From: Ditylenchus dipsaci
Taxonomy: Eukaryota > Nematoda > Chromadorea > Rhabditida > Anguinidae
NCBI GenBank assembly: GCA_004194705.1
Contig: SADC01000021.1
Span: 62,001-126,000, forward strand
Direction: 5' to 3'
DNA: 64,000 nucleotides
Below, in pieces: positions 1 to 12,412 of the stretch; the stretch's first letter is position 1, and the number at the start of each line of letters is the position of its first letter. Below the pieces are notes generated by a model, which saw nothing but the letters and a program-made list of their open reading frames with translations, did not search any database and was not told where the DNA came from. Position numbers and translations under genes: made by a program.

Positions 1-1169
1 GTTTCTAACAAGGTATTATTTGTTGAAACCAGTCTCGACAAAATGAATCGCGAGATTCGAATTCAAAAGGTTCAAAAAGGTACGATTCACGTGAATCGCA
101 GTCATTGGAATTTGAATCACATTTTACGTAGAACCATTCTTTATAGAGTCAACCCTCGATTTTACGGCCCCCTTGGGGCCGGCCCTAGGTGGCCGTTAAA
201 TCGGGGGGGGGGGGGGGTTTAAATCGAGTTTCTTGAACCAAAAAGCCCAAAGGGGCCGTTAAATAGAGGTATGACTACGAAAAGGTCAAAACTCTATAAA
301 GATCTAATGAAAAATCTAATTTGCAGTGAAAAACAAATACAACTGCGCTCAGCAAACAATAAAGATAAAGATTTTTGATTCCTGAGTCAGGGTTCGCAAT
401 TTGGGGTATTTTCAGGTCAATTTTGTGAATGCTAGTGTACTAGCATTTTCAAAAGTTTGAAAAACGTGCAAAATACGCATTTTTGTTTTCCATTAAAATT
501 TCAGATTCTCTAGCATTTTTTTTAACTTTCAGTCAAACAAACTTTGAAAATGATAGTAAGGCACATCACTGTAAACCCTAATATTTATTTCTGTTTTTAC
601 ATTCCATAGAAGTTACAGTCTCAAACGATAGCCTTGTTATTCCTATACCCTTTGACACCAAGATCGTTTACGAAATGCTAGAAAATCTAAAATTTTAATG
701 GAAAACAAAAATGCGTATTTTGCACTTTTTTCAAACTTTTGAAAATGCTAGTACATTAGCATTCACAAAATTGACCTGAAAATACCCCAAATTGCGAACC
801 CTGTTCCTGACTGCCTATAAAATCTTATCCTTTATCGTGGAAATAGTCTGAATGACTCTGATTAACACCCCCCTAGAGGTCCATTGAAAATTTTAACGCC
901 TCGGGCGTTAAATACAAGAAATACGGTATATTTGTTTGCATTTTCAGTTTTTTCCAAAGGAATTAATTTCCAAAAAAATCATTGAAACGAACAGTGATTT
1001 GCAAGTCGATGATTCGTTTCTTCGAAAACAATTCGAATGCACGCAAAGAATGATTCTGAAACAGAATTGAGAAAATCAGAATTATTCTGCTCAAATACTA
1101 ATTTCACAGATCGCTGACCTTATCAAGTTTCATGTTCGTTTAATTATTATTTTTAGTTGTTTTTTAAAA

Positions 1170-4100
1170 ATGGTCATTGAAACTTCTGGATACTCCCGAG
1201 AACCTGTCTCAAGGATGATAGACATGATCAAAGCCCAAACAATTCAGTTGGTGAGACTATTCGAACTTTAAATTGAAAACAGTCGAATACTGAAGCACTT
1301 GCAACCCGCACCCTACTCTCCAGCCCACTCTATCGCACCCAGGAACCACAATCAATCAACAATGGAGAGGGGGATGGTGAGGCATCCTGACTAGAGCCAA
1401 ATGTTTTTATATCACAGGGTATAAATAAAGTTTTATAGAGCTAAATTAGCCAAATTTTTACCATGTCCTATAAACAATTTGGCTCTAGTCAAGAAATAGC
1501 GACTTTTATGCCTTGCTCTTGCCTATGTATCGATTGAGAAGCTCGACGTAAAATTTAGCCAAAACCTCAATACCATAAATGGGTGTGTATTTTCTGACTC
1601 TTCGAAATTCGGCTTCGGTGGCCCAGTGCGTAAGCGTTTGTGTATTATGGCCGAAAATGGTACACAGGTTTGATCCCACCTGTTGGCACGCTATTCTATT
1701 TGGCTTGTTTGACAAGTAACTAAGGGTAATTGGGGTCGTTGATTCCAAATTTAACGCTTAAAAAAGAAGTTTTGTAATTTTGTCCTTTTTATCAATACCA
1801 CATCGACCCCTCGAAAAATTCGAAATTGAGTGTTTGGGCTCAAACGAAAGCCTACAATGTGCCGAGTACGATAGCACCAAATTTGGCCACTTTTTATTGG
1901 TGATTCGCCGATCTGTGGTCTTCCGAAGTTAGGTACCCAGAAAAACCAGTCCATTTCTTTGAAATCTTATGATAAGCACTTTTTAAATATCATTCGACGC
2001 AGAATGAGTTGCTCTTTCTAATGAGCACAAAAACATTACAATCTGTTGTAAGTTTTAGTAAAAAATGTATTTTTCTAAAAAATTCAGCTTTTTCGAACAT
2101 TAATTTTCGGCCAACAAAACCGCCATGAAAATTGGAAATCTGTCCGCTCCATCCTAATTTTTAGTGTATCAAAAATGAAAGATGAAAAATGTCTTTGAAG
2201 TTTGCCAGTCCTCTTGACTCTTTCAAACTTTTAGCGTGAAAAAAATTCGCCTGACAAGCCCTAAATTCTGACACCGGATTCGTGATCAGCGTACCTGATT
2301 CGCATGTGAAACTACTCTTAGAGTATAATTTGACTGTTATATTTCAAATTCCTTTCAATACAATAAATGTTTGAATTACAAAGTATTGACTGGTTTGAAT
2401 ATTCATTGTCTTGAGAGGAATTTGAAATATGACAGTTTTATACCTCGAATTATACCTCTAAGAGTAGTTTCACATGCAAATCAGGTGCGCTGATCACGAA
2501 TCCGGTGTCAGAATTATTGGTTTGCAGAGCGATTTTTTTTCACGCTAAATATTTGAAAGAGTCAAGACGACTGGCAAACTTCAAAGGCGTTTTTCGTCCT
2601 GCTCTCCCAACTTTTCGCGGAACTTTTTTGTCAGATAGGTGCCTTTTGAAATTTTCTTTCTGATACACAAAGAAGTAGGATGGAGCGGGCAGATTTCCAA
2701 ATTTTATGGCGGATTTTTGGCCGAAAATTAGTGTTCGAAAAAGCCGAATTTTTGAAAAAAATACATTTTTTTCGCTAAAACTTACAGCAGATTGTGAAGT
2801 TTTTGTACTCATAAGAAAGCTTTCAAAAAAGTTAGACAGCTTTCACAAGCTTTCAAAAAAGTACGTATCATAAGATTTTTGCTGAGTATGAACTGTTTTA
2901 AGAAATTTACTGGTTTTTCTAAGTACCTAACTTCGGGAGGCCACAGCTCGGCGAATCACCAATAAAAAATGGCCGAGTGCTATCTTCGGTGCTATCTTAC
3001 TCGTCACATCGTAGGCTTCCGTTTGAGCCCAAATACTCAATTTCGAATTTTCCGAGAGGCTCGACCAAAAGACAAAATTACAAAACTTCTCATTTAAAAA
3101 TTGTACAAACAATCCAAAATGGATAGCCTACCGTCGCTTGGGATCGAACTCGCGCACCATTTTAGGCCTTAAAACACAAACGCTTACGCACTGCGTTACT
3201 CAGGCCGAATTTTCAAACCTTAACGACTTCTGCACATCCTTTAAAACGGTACGTAAATATCTGCAGTATCATTAAAGTTAATCCATGTACTGAAAATTGC
3301 AAGAAAAAACTTTTAAAAAAAGACAAATAGTGTACAAAAAATGATCTAAAGATACAAATGTTTGTTTGCCTCTAGCGCACCTTTTAGAGGCAATAGTGAA
3401 ATTATTTGACTGATAGTTTAGGCTGAGATTGCGGAACTATGTAGCAATATCACCTGTTTGCCTGACCCTGATTGCATGATTGCCTTTCGTAATGAATCCC
3501 AGACACTGACCAATGACGTTCTCAAAACACTTGATAAATATGTTCCCCTAAAAATGGTAGTCTGAATTTAAAAAAAAATTTAAAATTTTTTCAGGAGTAT
3601 GTATGGCCTAATGTCACTAAAGAGGTTGTGGAAAATATGCTAAAAGAAAGAAGAGAAGACCTTTATCCCAAGAATTTGGCTAGATGGCAAGAAGTTGCTA
3701 ATGTCATAAGAGAAAGCTTGGACCGACGAGGCAACACAAAGTTAGTTGTTAAAGAAAGCGTACCCGCGCCTTCTTTAATTTTCTTCAAAAGAGATAGTTT
3801 CGACGTGAAGAATTAATCTTAGTTTCCGTATTTTATCTATTGAGGCGGCCGGCTATCTTATTTTTCAAACTCCCGCAAATCGAGAAAATGTTTTAGGTCT
3901 TATCTTATTCTATATCAAGGTTTTTGGGTGCCTTTTATAGTAGGGATGATAAGCATTCGGTTGTCGCAAACGCAATAACCGCGCCACCGCACCGAATTTG
4001 TGTCAACAGCACAACCGCATATATAAATTGGAAAGGCTGAAATTGTTTTACCTCACCAAATTATTCATTTACCCCGCCAAATCGTAAAAATGTCTTTTTA

Positions 4101-7100
4101 GCTCAATACCTTTTTTAATATTTTTCAAAGTTTTTATACCCGCGTGTAGCCTTGAATCTGAGCTTTCTGAGTAATTTTCAACTGAATTACTGAGAGTTAA
4201 AAAAGTTATATTTTTCAAAAAATTTGGTCTATGCAAAGAGTTTTTTCAGTAAGAAACGCGGGATTGAAGCTGGGGTGGGAAGATAAGCCGTGCTATCCAC
4301 TTCATGGAGTGGGAATAATAACCGGGCACGACCTAATCCCAGCCCTAGCCTCAAGCCCATGGGTATTACTCACAGCATCATCAGTACATTTGGACAAGAC
4401 ATTTATTATTAGAAACAATATGAAAGACAAACTATTGAGAGATGAAAACATGGAGGCTGATTCTGGCGATTGGCATTCTTCTTCATCTTCATCACTGGAA
4501 TCCTCGTAGGCACGCTGGAGCATTCGCAGACTGCTGGAACGGCACAGGACTGGCACTGACTGATGGCTGGAGTGCGACTGGAGCAATTCCCACTGGCTGG
4601 CTTGTTCGGCTAGAGCTTGACCCAATTAATTACCCTACTTCACCGGCGCAGGAGAAAAGACGTGACTTGAGGCGGAAGACGAAACCATGTGGACAACGGC
4701 GAGGCTTGTTTATTGGGCGCATTGGATTGCTGGCGACTCCTCACTCGTTATATCCTGAAAATCAATGAACCGCTCCTTGAAGGGAGCCAGGTCCTTTGGA
4801 AGGAAATCTTCTGGAATGGGCAGCATACTGGACAGCAAGACGTCTTCGTCTGCTACAGCTACTCCATTATCACTCGGACTGGAATTATCACTAGAGGTTT
4901 TGCCTTTAGCTTCAGGCATAAGCACTAGATCAGAGGCGACTGGAATCATATCTTCTGGAATGTCACTATCATCAGTAAATGAGTCAAGTGCTGCTGATAG
5001 ATCAGCCTGGGTATCAATCGCTACTGGTTCGCGAAAGATATAAGCACTGGTTTGTTCTAACTCTCTTAGCGCTTGTTCATACCTAGCAGGTGAAATCTCT
5101 AAGCCGAGTTCACTGCTGGAATATGAGCTGGACTTTACAGTATCAGAATAGATAATGTAATCATAAGAGTTGAAACCCTCCATACTGGAATTTCGTCTGG
5201 AGTCACATCCGCTGGAATCCGCAGATTCAACACTAGAAGTTTCGGAGCTAAGCTCCCTAGAATTAGTGGTGCTAGTACACACTGGAATCGTTATAGGCTC
5301 ACTAACATTTAAAGTTTTGTTACTAGAACTCCCAACACTGGGTGTAGCGGAGCGGCTGATGGCAGGATAGATCAGAGCCGCCACACTATCGCTAATAAAC
5401 TCACTAACCTTTTGTAGCGGCAAAATCATAGAGAAACGCGTCATCAGAAACTAAACAAATTATACCAAGAATCATTTTTATTCGTTTGAACGCCCTTGCT
5501 CTATAATCTCTTCACAAGACAAACGGTCATTTGAATTCATTATATTACTGGTATTGTTTGCTGGAATTGTGTTTCCTTAGGAAACTCTGGTGTTGTTCTG
5601 AAGCGCGGGAAATAAGGAATTCAACAATCCTCACATTTCTCCAATGATGGATCATCGAATTTCAAACAGCCGACCCGAGGTTCGAGTACTTAAAGGGCAG
5701 CGACAATTCCGTGGCAACTATTCCGTTTAAACAAAGAGCTGAAAAAAAGAACAAAAACAGAGAAGTCACCTGAGACCAAAGCAATGAAATGACAGCACCA
5801 ACAGAGAAGATAGCAAAAAAATATATATTTTTTTTCTTTTTTTTCTCTTCTAAACATGATTCATTACAAAATCATTCATTACAAAAAAATAAATCACAAA
5901 ATTTCGTACGAGTTAAGATAACACGGAAACAGTTTTCCAATTTTTTGTTTTTTTTGGTTGAAAACTGCTTGTCTAATATAATAATATATGTGTCAAAATA
6001 TAAGATGGTGTTGTATCAATAGAGCAGTAATATTATGATTATTAGGCCACTTTTTGTGTTCAATGATCCATACCTCGAAGACTTTATTTTTAAAGTTTCT
6101 GAATCATAGTGGCAGACGCTCTCAGTCGGATGCATAAAGATCGAATGCTCGAAAAATTGGGGCCGATTGAAGAAATCGTCGACACGACTGAGGAAGCTTG
6201 CTTTTTCTTCATGTGGGAGCCAAACGCTCACATCTCTGCGATGGCTCAAACATGGATGAACGTGGGTCAAACTGGTTTCTCCAATACAAATGCTACAGGT
6301 GGACTGGAATAAATACCGTCGTTCAATATTGCGGCCGATCAAAAAGAGTGCAGCTAATAGGGACCGATCATTCATTTTTTTGAGATAGGTGTGTTATCCG
6401 ACTAGCCGACCGTGCGTGAGTGTGTTGAGTGTATGTGGACCGATTGACGATGGTAGATGATGCATTGAAACAGGTGGCGATCGACGCATACCAAGCAAGG
6501 ATAGTGGTACCGATGAAGTATAGGAGCTTGGACTCCGACCAGGTGCATGGGTCTAAGATTGGATTCGGTCACTGTAAATAGACGGTATCTCGACAATGCT
6601 GGGTACTACATGTGGAGGGAAAAGGCTATTGACTTTAGTCGATGGTTCAACTAGTTGTATTATGCCAGTTGCGACGACCGAAGAAGGATAGAATAACGTT
6701 GTGCTTAGTGAAAAATATTCAGCTGTTGGCGAAGGTGGTAATGGATTTGTGTGGTCCGGCGCCGAAGACCTGACTAGGAAACAAAAACATTCTGAACATC
6801 GTCGATTGCTTCACGAAATATGTTGTTTCCGTACCTGTGCCAGATGAGGAATAGGAGCAAGATCGTAGCTGAAGCGTTGGTGAATCAGTGTATTCTGATT
6901 TCCGCGTACCAAATTCTGGAAGAGATCGTTGTGGTTACCGAAGTGTGGGGACAGACAGTGGTACAAAGCAATGTAGTGAACTTGAGACCGAGTTTGGATT
7001 AGGTGTGGGTAACCGTGGGGCTTTAGTGTTTCAGGATGATGTGCCGAATAACCAGCGATCTGTGGATGTGGTGGACAAACATTCAAGCCGAAGCTCGATA

Positions 7101-10100
7101 ACCTGCTCATAGAGGCTGTTCTCTCAGCTCCATTAGTCGACTCAGCTCCTCTCTATTTCAACCGTGACTCGGAAGTTAAATAAAATAGTGGTCACTCCCC
7201 ATAGTCCGGTACTAGCAAATGCAGGTTCGAAAGAACTTTTGCTTTTTACTGATAGGGGTCTGAGTTGTGGGCCCAGAGGTCGGTCGCGCAGTTGTATTGG
7301 GAGCGGGCTGCCGGGTCATCGAGAGGAGGTGTCAAGGTAAAAGGGAAATCTTTTGCCTGATAGGGAAATAACTTAAAGCGATTGGTAAATAACCGTAACC
7401 ACATTTGATCTCGCTCAAAAGTTGCAACCGCATAACCGCATTTTGACAATTCCTCCTTAGTTTATAGGCAGGGTTCTCATCTCAAAATTTAAAATAAATG
7501 CATTTGGCCAAATAAAGTATAATTTGGCATTTTTCCTCGAAAAGTGCCATTTTATCCAGTGCGGGTCGATATTTTATCACCAAAATTTCGGGTTTCAAAT
7601 AAAGTACAAATATTTAAATAAAGTACAGATGAAAACCCTGTTTATAAGTTATTTTTTGAAAAAATTTCGTGATTCTGATCTAAAAAATGCTAATCCAACT
7701 TTTAATTGTTTTAAATAATCGACAAGATATGGTTTTAAAACTACATTTAATGAATACAAAATTTGTATCAACTCTTTTGATCCAATTTGTCGAGACTATC
7801 TCTTTAAACGGTCATGCCCACGACAATAAGTTTAATTTCATGTGTTTGAAACCCCACGCACCAGTTTTTTCTTATTTTTTTCTTAAAGCAATTAAAAATT
7901 TTAAGAATAAACACCGAAAATGTGGTCAAATAACTATCGAAGTCAAAATTCATTTCGTCTCTATGAGACAAAAGAGCTGCCCGGAAATTCAAAAATTTTA
8001 AAATTGGACTTATAAGCATTTGTGTGCCCTTTTCAACAGCATCCCGCTTTTTAAAAAAAAAATTCTAGCAAAAATTAAACTTTTTCAGATGGGACAATCA
8101 AGTGCAGATCACCGAACCTTTTGTCAACTATCCTACTAATGCTAATTTCTGGTCGTGGAACTGCAATACCAGTCGTTGTTTATCGAGTTATGTTCATGAT
8201 CATGCTTTCTATATTGTTACGAGAGTGAACAAAACCCACAAAGCCAATGTTGCTCCAACAGCCGATTTGCTTTGGGTCAACAGCGAAAGATTCATTGACG
8301 CCACTGTCTTGTATGTTTTCTAACTAGGAGTTTAGAAAGAATTTTCTCACAAAAAATAGTTTTTCGGTATAATGTAAGATTGGAACATGACCGATAATTT
8401 TCAAATCTGATTAAACGACTGCTCATATTCGGTCTTTTCCATTGTATTAATTGTACTACAGTCGACCCTCGATATAACGGCCTCCCTCGGGACACGCCAT
8501 GGGGGCCGTTATATCGAGGGGCCGTTATATCGAAGGTTTGGCCTTTTTAACTGCAAACTACTGAAGGGGTGAACTTATTTTATACTTTGATACTTCATAA
8601 TTAATATCACAACTTATCTTAGACTCATGTTTGAATCCGTCCTAACATACGCTGGCCCACCCTCGCCCAGGCCGAACCTTAAAAATTAAAGAAAAAACAA
8701 CAGGGGAGACCAAGGCAAACATATCTTGTGATTTTTCAGGCTTAGGCAAGGGTAGGCCCGCATAAGCTTAGACGAACTCAAACATACCATATTATCTCTA
8801 ATGAGACCCCACTCACCAACAAGGCCTCACCTTCCAATAAGGCCCCATGTCTTGAGAAGTGCTTAAAAATAAGGCCCCACCTTAAATAAGGACTAATAAG
8901 GCCTAAATGGTGACTTCTAATAAAACCCCACCTTCTAATAAGGCCCTACCTCCAAAGAGGTGTTGAAAAATAGGGCCCCATGGGTTCTATTTGAGAAAAT
9001 ACGGTATGTTAGATTCATGTTTGAGTTTGTCCTTAGATATGCAGGACTACCCTTGGTTAAGCCTAAGCCTGTAAAATTACAAAAAAATCACCAGGGGGAC
9101 CAAGGCGAACCCCCCCCCCTTGTTGGATAAGGCCGGAATCCGCTTAAAGTTGCAGTAGGTCTGGTAGTGGATTTCTAGTCGAAAAACATTTTTTCCGGCG
9201 TTAACTATTTTGTGTCAATTCTTTTTTGATTTAGCTGGTAAAAACTATTTTTAGAATCAGAAAATGTTCTCTTTGGCATTAGGCATGCCATACACATTTT
9301 TTTTACGGTCTACCGTATTTCCTCTAATAGAAGCCCGGGGCTTCTATTTTATGGACGCCCTCCAGGGGGACTTATATTAGAGAGAGGGCCTGTATTAGAA
9401 GGGGGGGGGCTTTTTTCGGACTCGTGGCGCCGGAGGCGAGAAAAATTTCGAGTCAAAAAAGTTTCTACTTATTTTTCTTTACTTATGATTCTTCCAAATA
9501 AAATGCGAAAATCCTAAAACTAACTTTGGAAATCTTTGTCAATTGCACTAAGACCGGTGGGTGGGCTTTACTGCAGGAAGCAATGCTTGCTGCATTTTTT
9601 TTGCCTGAACTATATCACCGATTCATTTACTTATTCCTTGAACGTTAGCTGACGGACAACATCCTCTTTTACATTTCCTGCTAGACCACGAATATGAGGT
9701 TATCTCCTCCATCCGAGTAGTCCCCGTGGGGGGGGGGGGGGTCGGGGGTTCGGTACTGCAACCGAAATTTTCTCCATAAAACTTTAAAACCATCTTTAAC
9801 ATGCTCGAATTAGTGCACAAAAACTGTCTTTGAACCCGAAAACATGAAAAAATTTTTGATCCAAGTAGACGACCACTTGGATATTCACTGCCGAGGTTGC
9901 TGGTTCAAATCCAACTGGGTGCACACATTATTTTTTCCATAATTTTAGATAAAACATTCTAACATTTGACTTTTCAAGTCATTTGGGTGAGTATACCCTT
10001 ACTCGTGAGTTATCTGGATATCAACCTGTCCAGGTGGTAGCCACCCTTGGGTAGGTAAATACAATTGAAGACATCTAAAAATCAAATCGAAATCATAAAG

Positions 10101-11724
10101 TACCGGTAGTTGATCATTTACCGCGCATGTCAAAATATCTTTTTCTTTTTTTTTCTTTTATTTTTAGTCTCACGACCGAAGAACACCATCACCAAAATAG
10201 CTGTTTCGAAGCTTTTGCCATTGCTATGTTAAAAAAGACCGAAAATCAGAGAAAATGACCGCCCCTGGTGATATGATCGGAATATGACCGAGGGCAAACC
10301 GTAATTTAATGATTGGAGGCTATTTGCATTTTAAAAGACATTTTCGTAATCTTAATTAAAATTTAAAATAAGTTTAAAGGGTAGACCACTTTTCAAGTCG
10401 ACCAGGCGGGCCGTAGTTGAAAAAATTGAGCCGTTTTTTATAGTCTAAATTTTCATTTTAATTTTTATGAATGCTAATACCGTATTTATTCTAACAGACG
10501 GGTATACCCGTCTATTTTTCAACCCCCTTGGATGGTACCCGTCTATTAGAGACTACCCTTCAAATAGAGACTACCCGTCTATGTTTCGACCTCTAAATTT
10601 ACCAGCAATTCGGAAAAAAACATTGACATCGGTGATCCCGCAAGATTTAAACAATTTAGTAATTGATAATTCGGTAATTGAAATTCAGTTATATTATTTC
10701 ATTCTTCGTGAAAGTGACGGACTTTGGATTTTAACGTAGCATCATCCTAAACGGCCCCCTCGACTATGAAGACTCACATCAAAGATCAGAGAAAATATTT
10801 TTCATTTATGTTGATTTATTTATTTTCATTTATTCGTTTATGGCGTTCTTTATCTCCTTGAGCTCTAATCATTCCGCTTTTTAGATTTTGGATTCTCGCG
10901 CAAAATTTTTTTGATCAATTTCAACATTTCGAGGGGTTGAAAAAAACAAATGGACCGGTCCATTTAATAGAGAATTTGATCGATCACACTCGCTAATAGC
11001 GAAACTGGATTTTACCTCTCCCTTTAAAACAGATACTGACTTATACCACACCAACTCCTCCCCACACCCTCCTCTCCCAAGAGTTACTTTAGACATTACT
11101 CCGAGAAGTACTTTTGATCATAATATGCATATAGAGGCTCTTTTCGCGTAAGCACGAGTTGAAAATCATGGTAAGAGAGTTGAAAAATGGCCAAATAAGG
11201 CTTTCAGATATCAGTTTTTTCATTTTTTTCCCTTCCTACCTAATAAAAACCATAATCCCTTGAAAATTGCTTAGGCTTAGTCTTTTTTTAGTTTTTATAC
11301 ACTCTTAAAATCATGATTTTGGGGAGCAGGGAGGGAGAAGAGGGAGGGGTGGTTATAAGCCAAAACACCAAAAAATAAGGTCAAACGAATTTGAAAAATT
11401 AAAAATCGCATCTAAAAACTATTTTGAAATGAATACATCTGAATTTTCAGGGAGAACAAACGAATTGACTATTTAGACGATCTTTTCCGCAAAATAAACG
11501 AGTCAATTCCCAACAAAAACTTTTTTGACTACTACCCAATCGCATACTTTGTGAGAAAATATGGCGGATGGCATGATCGACCACAGCTGTTCTTTTTTGG
11601 AGTTAGTGGAGCGACTGAATATGGATTCGACACAATTCCTTGTTGGCGACGCTACTCACTGTTCTACAATGCCTCCTGGAGTACAGATGCACCAGAACAC
11701 TTTGAATTAACGTTCTTTGTCTGA
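1170..11724 (+). CDS. Unrecognised 285-aa protein, five exons, apparently complete
   Basis: Exons, from splice signals and phase: 1170-1250, 3422-3556, 3595-3740, 8089-8310 and 11451-11724. Introns begin GTGAGA, GTAGTC, GTTAGT and GTATGT; three acceptors end TTTTCAG or TTTTTCAG and the one before exon 2 ends TTTAG. Every phase joins: 0, 0, 2 (AA|A gives Lys), 2 (TT|G gives Leu). The last exon ends in TGA and an AATAAA follows 125 bases later. The protein starts MVIETSGYSREP and ends APEHFELTFFV. The second half is rich in aromatic residues and Cys (NFWSWNCNTSRC, FFFGVSGATEYGF), with several possible N-glycosylation sites. I see no signal peptide or membrane segment and recognise no family. 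The start follows a TTTTTAG acceptor-like site, so trans-splicing or an upstream exon is possible. Introns 1, 3 and 4 are full of repeats. Confidence 0.72.
1390..1492. repeat. Short palindromic element, GACTAGAGCC ends
   Basis: GACTAGAGCCAAAT at the left pairs with ATTTGGCTCTAGTC at the right around an AT-rich core. The ends match those of the element at 48379-48648 (GGCTCTAGTCAAC), so this is probably a small member of the same family. It lies in intron 1 of the 285-aa gene. Confidence 0.5.
1500..3230. repeat. Fold-back pair of tRNA-headed SINE-like units
   Basis: Two arms of about 850 bases (about 1500-2355 and 2400-3230) are imperfect inverted copies around a centre near 2375. The outer ends carry tRNA-like promoter boxes: plus strand near 1618-1677 (box A-like GGCCCAGTGCGTAAGCG, box B GGTTTGATCCC) and minus strand near 3140-3200 (box B AGTTCGATCCC). 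The arms share further blocks such as GGCGAATCACCAATAAAAA and GATCACGAATCCGGTGTCAG. The tRNA heads point inward. Two tRNA-derived SINEs head to head would explain this; one palindromic element is the alternative. It fills most of intron 1 of the 285-aa gene. Confidence 0.6.
4710..5444 (-). CDS. Serine-rich acidic hypothetical protein, 244 aa
   Basis: One open frame begins MTRFSMILPLQ at 5444 and stops at 4710. A possible acceptor (TTTGTTTAG) sits just upstream of the ATG, so it may follow a cis- or trans-splice site. The protein is low complexity, with many Ser, Asp, Glu and Pro (SSETSSVESADSS, FTDDSDIPEDM), and has no recognisable domain. A second minus-strand frame at 4302-4625 is similar in composition (DSSDEDEEECQSPESA) and could be the same protein after a frameshift or intron. 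The locus sits antisense in intron 3 of the 285-aa gene. The DNA is dense in CTGGAAT, which could make the open frame partly a by-product of repeats. Function unknown. Confidence 0.4.
   Translation of the reverse strand: MTRFSMILPLQKVSEFISDSVAALIYPAISRSATPSVGSSSNKTLNVSEPITIPVCTSTTNSRELSSETSSVESADSSGCDSRRNSSMEGFNSYDYIIYSDTVKSSSYSSSELGLEISPARYEQALRELEQTSAYIFREPVAIDTQADLSAALDSFTDDSDIPEDMIPVASDLVLMPEAKGKTSSDNSSPSDNGVAVADEDVLLSSMLPIPEDFLPKDLAPFKERFIDFQDITSEESPAIQCAQ
5445..6080. other. Intronic spacer, no gene seen
   Basis: AT-rich sequence inside intron 3 of the 285-aa gene, with long T runs near 5828-5850. I found no coding exon or clear inverted repeat. Confidence 0.5.
6085..7110 (+). mobile_element. 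Degenerate Ty3/gypsy retrotransposon pol fragment
   Basis: Near 6107 the + strand encodes VADALSRMHKDRMLEKL, matching the ADALSR end of the gypsy RNase H domain. At 6690-6845 it encodes KVVMDLCGPAPKT, a stop, then GNKNILNIVDCFTKYVVSV, the start of a retroviral-type integrase core (D-x-x-G-P, then I-x-D-x-F-T/S-K). The following frame EALVNQCILISAYQIL resembles the next integrase block. Stops and frame changes interrupt it throughout. No long terminal repeats are visible at either side, so this is an internal relic. It lies in intron 3 of the 285-aa gene. Confidence 0.75.
7111..8088. other. Intronic spacer with a diverged repeat
   Basis: Rest of intron 3. Bases 7685-7830 resemble 21660-21815 (GCTAATCCAACTTT, then TCGACAAGATATGG, then GTCGAGACTATCTC), so a dispersed repeat family is present. 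No exon was found before the acceptor at 8088. Confidence 0.45.
8459..8535. mobile_element. Partial pogo/Tigger-type MITE end
   Basis: TACAGTCGACCCTCGATATA matches the CAGTC-AACCTCGATA ends of other small elements here. It is followed by two facing copies of GGGGCCGTTATATCGA. A closing end is not evident, so this looks like a truncated or rearranged copy. It lies in intron 4 of the 285-aa gene. A related fragment with the same motif lies near 148-260. Confidence 0.5.
8620..9120. repeat. AAGGCCCCACC/AATAAGG-rich repeat region
   Basis: Bases 8625-8785 form an inverted repeat (GTTTGAATCCGTCCTAACAT against a right-hand complement). Then come many copies of AATAAGGCCCCACCTT-like sequence to about 8990 and a diverged second copy of the first motif near 9010. 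No coding capacity. Intronic. Confidence 0.4.
11085..11345 (-). mobile_element. Relic end of the GACGCTACT transposon family
   Basis: In reverse, this stretch matches the subterminal part of the elements at 16118 and 46436: a block like TTACCATG..TTTTCAACTCG, then GAG.CTCTATATGCAT, then ATGATCAAAAGTACTTCTCGGA. No terminal repeat or target duplication is left. It lies in intron 4 of the 285-aa gene, just before exon 5. Confidence 0.5.
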
Positions 11725-11848
11725 AATCAAATTATGCTGATTAATTGTGCATGGTTCTTAGATTTGAAAGAAAAGAGTTTGGTTACCAACTGTTTGTGGT
11801 GTTTGAGTTTCCGAATAGAATTGAAAGAAGAAAAGTTTCAACAAAGCA

Positions 11849-11854
11849 AATAAA
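11849..11854 (+). promoter_or_regulatory. Polyadenylation signal of the 285-aa gene
   Basis: AATAAA lies 125 bases after the stop codon of the five-exon gene. It is the first canonical hexamer downstream in the sense direction. Confidence 0.55.
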
Positions 11855-12412
11855 TGATCAAAAAGCTGAAGTTTTGTATAAAACATTTTGATTTTTCGAT
11901 TTTACAGAATTCTAAATACAACGAAAACACTCAAATAACGAAAACATCGGTTAGATTGGCATTAAAGCCAGATCAACAATGAGGATTCAGCGATTCCGAC
12001 GCATCCTCCTCCAAAAAACGCTACTGGAAATTAAGAGACCGCCCCGAACCCTCCACAATAACTTTTAAGATAAGTCTTTGGGCTTTGGCTTCGGCTCTAG
12101 GGTTTTCCCAATACAAGAAAGGCTAAAACTGAATCGCACCCTCATAAGTTATACAGGGTGAGCCAATTTTTTCCACCACATTTGTTTTGGCAATAATACT
12201 GTCTGCTAACAATGACGATATGATCTCCAATATCGAGCAAGGAGAGCGTCTTCTCAGTCAACTTCGTCTTAGTCATTTCCACATTAGCCAGCTAGGCCTT
12301 TCCAAAGAATTAAATGAGTCGCCTAGACAGATGAAACAGATGCGAGACGATGAGGTTAGCCTGCTTACAGATAAACTCATCTTAACTCACTTTAAGTAGC
12401 ATGGTTTTGTAG

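Noticed and set aside
4231..4928. Plus-strand open frames over 4231-4928
   Set aside because: They overlap the serine-rich minus frame, and the DNA is dense in CTGGAAT, so they look like shadows.
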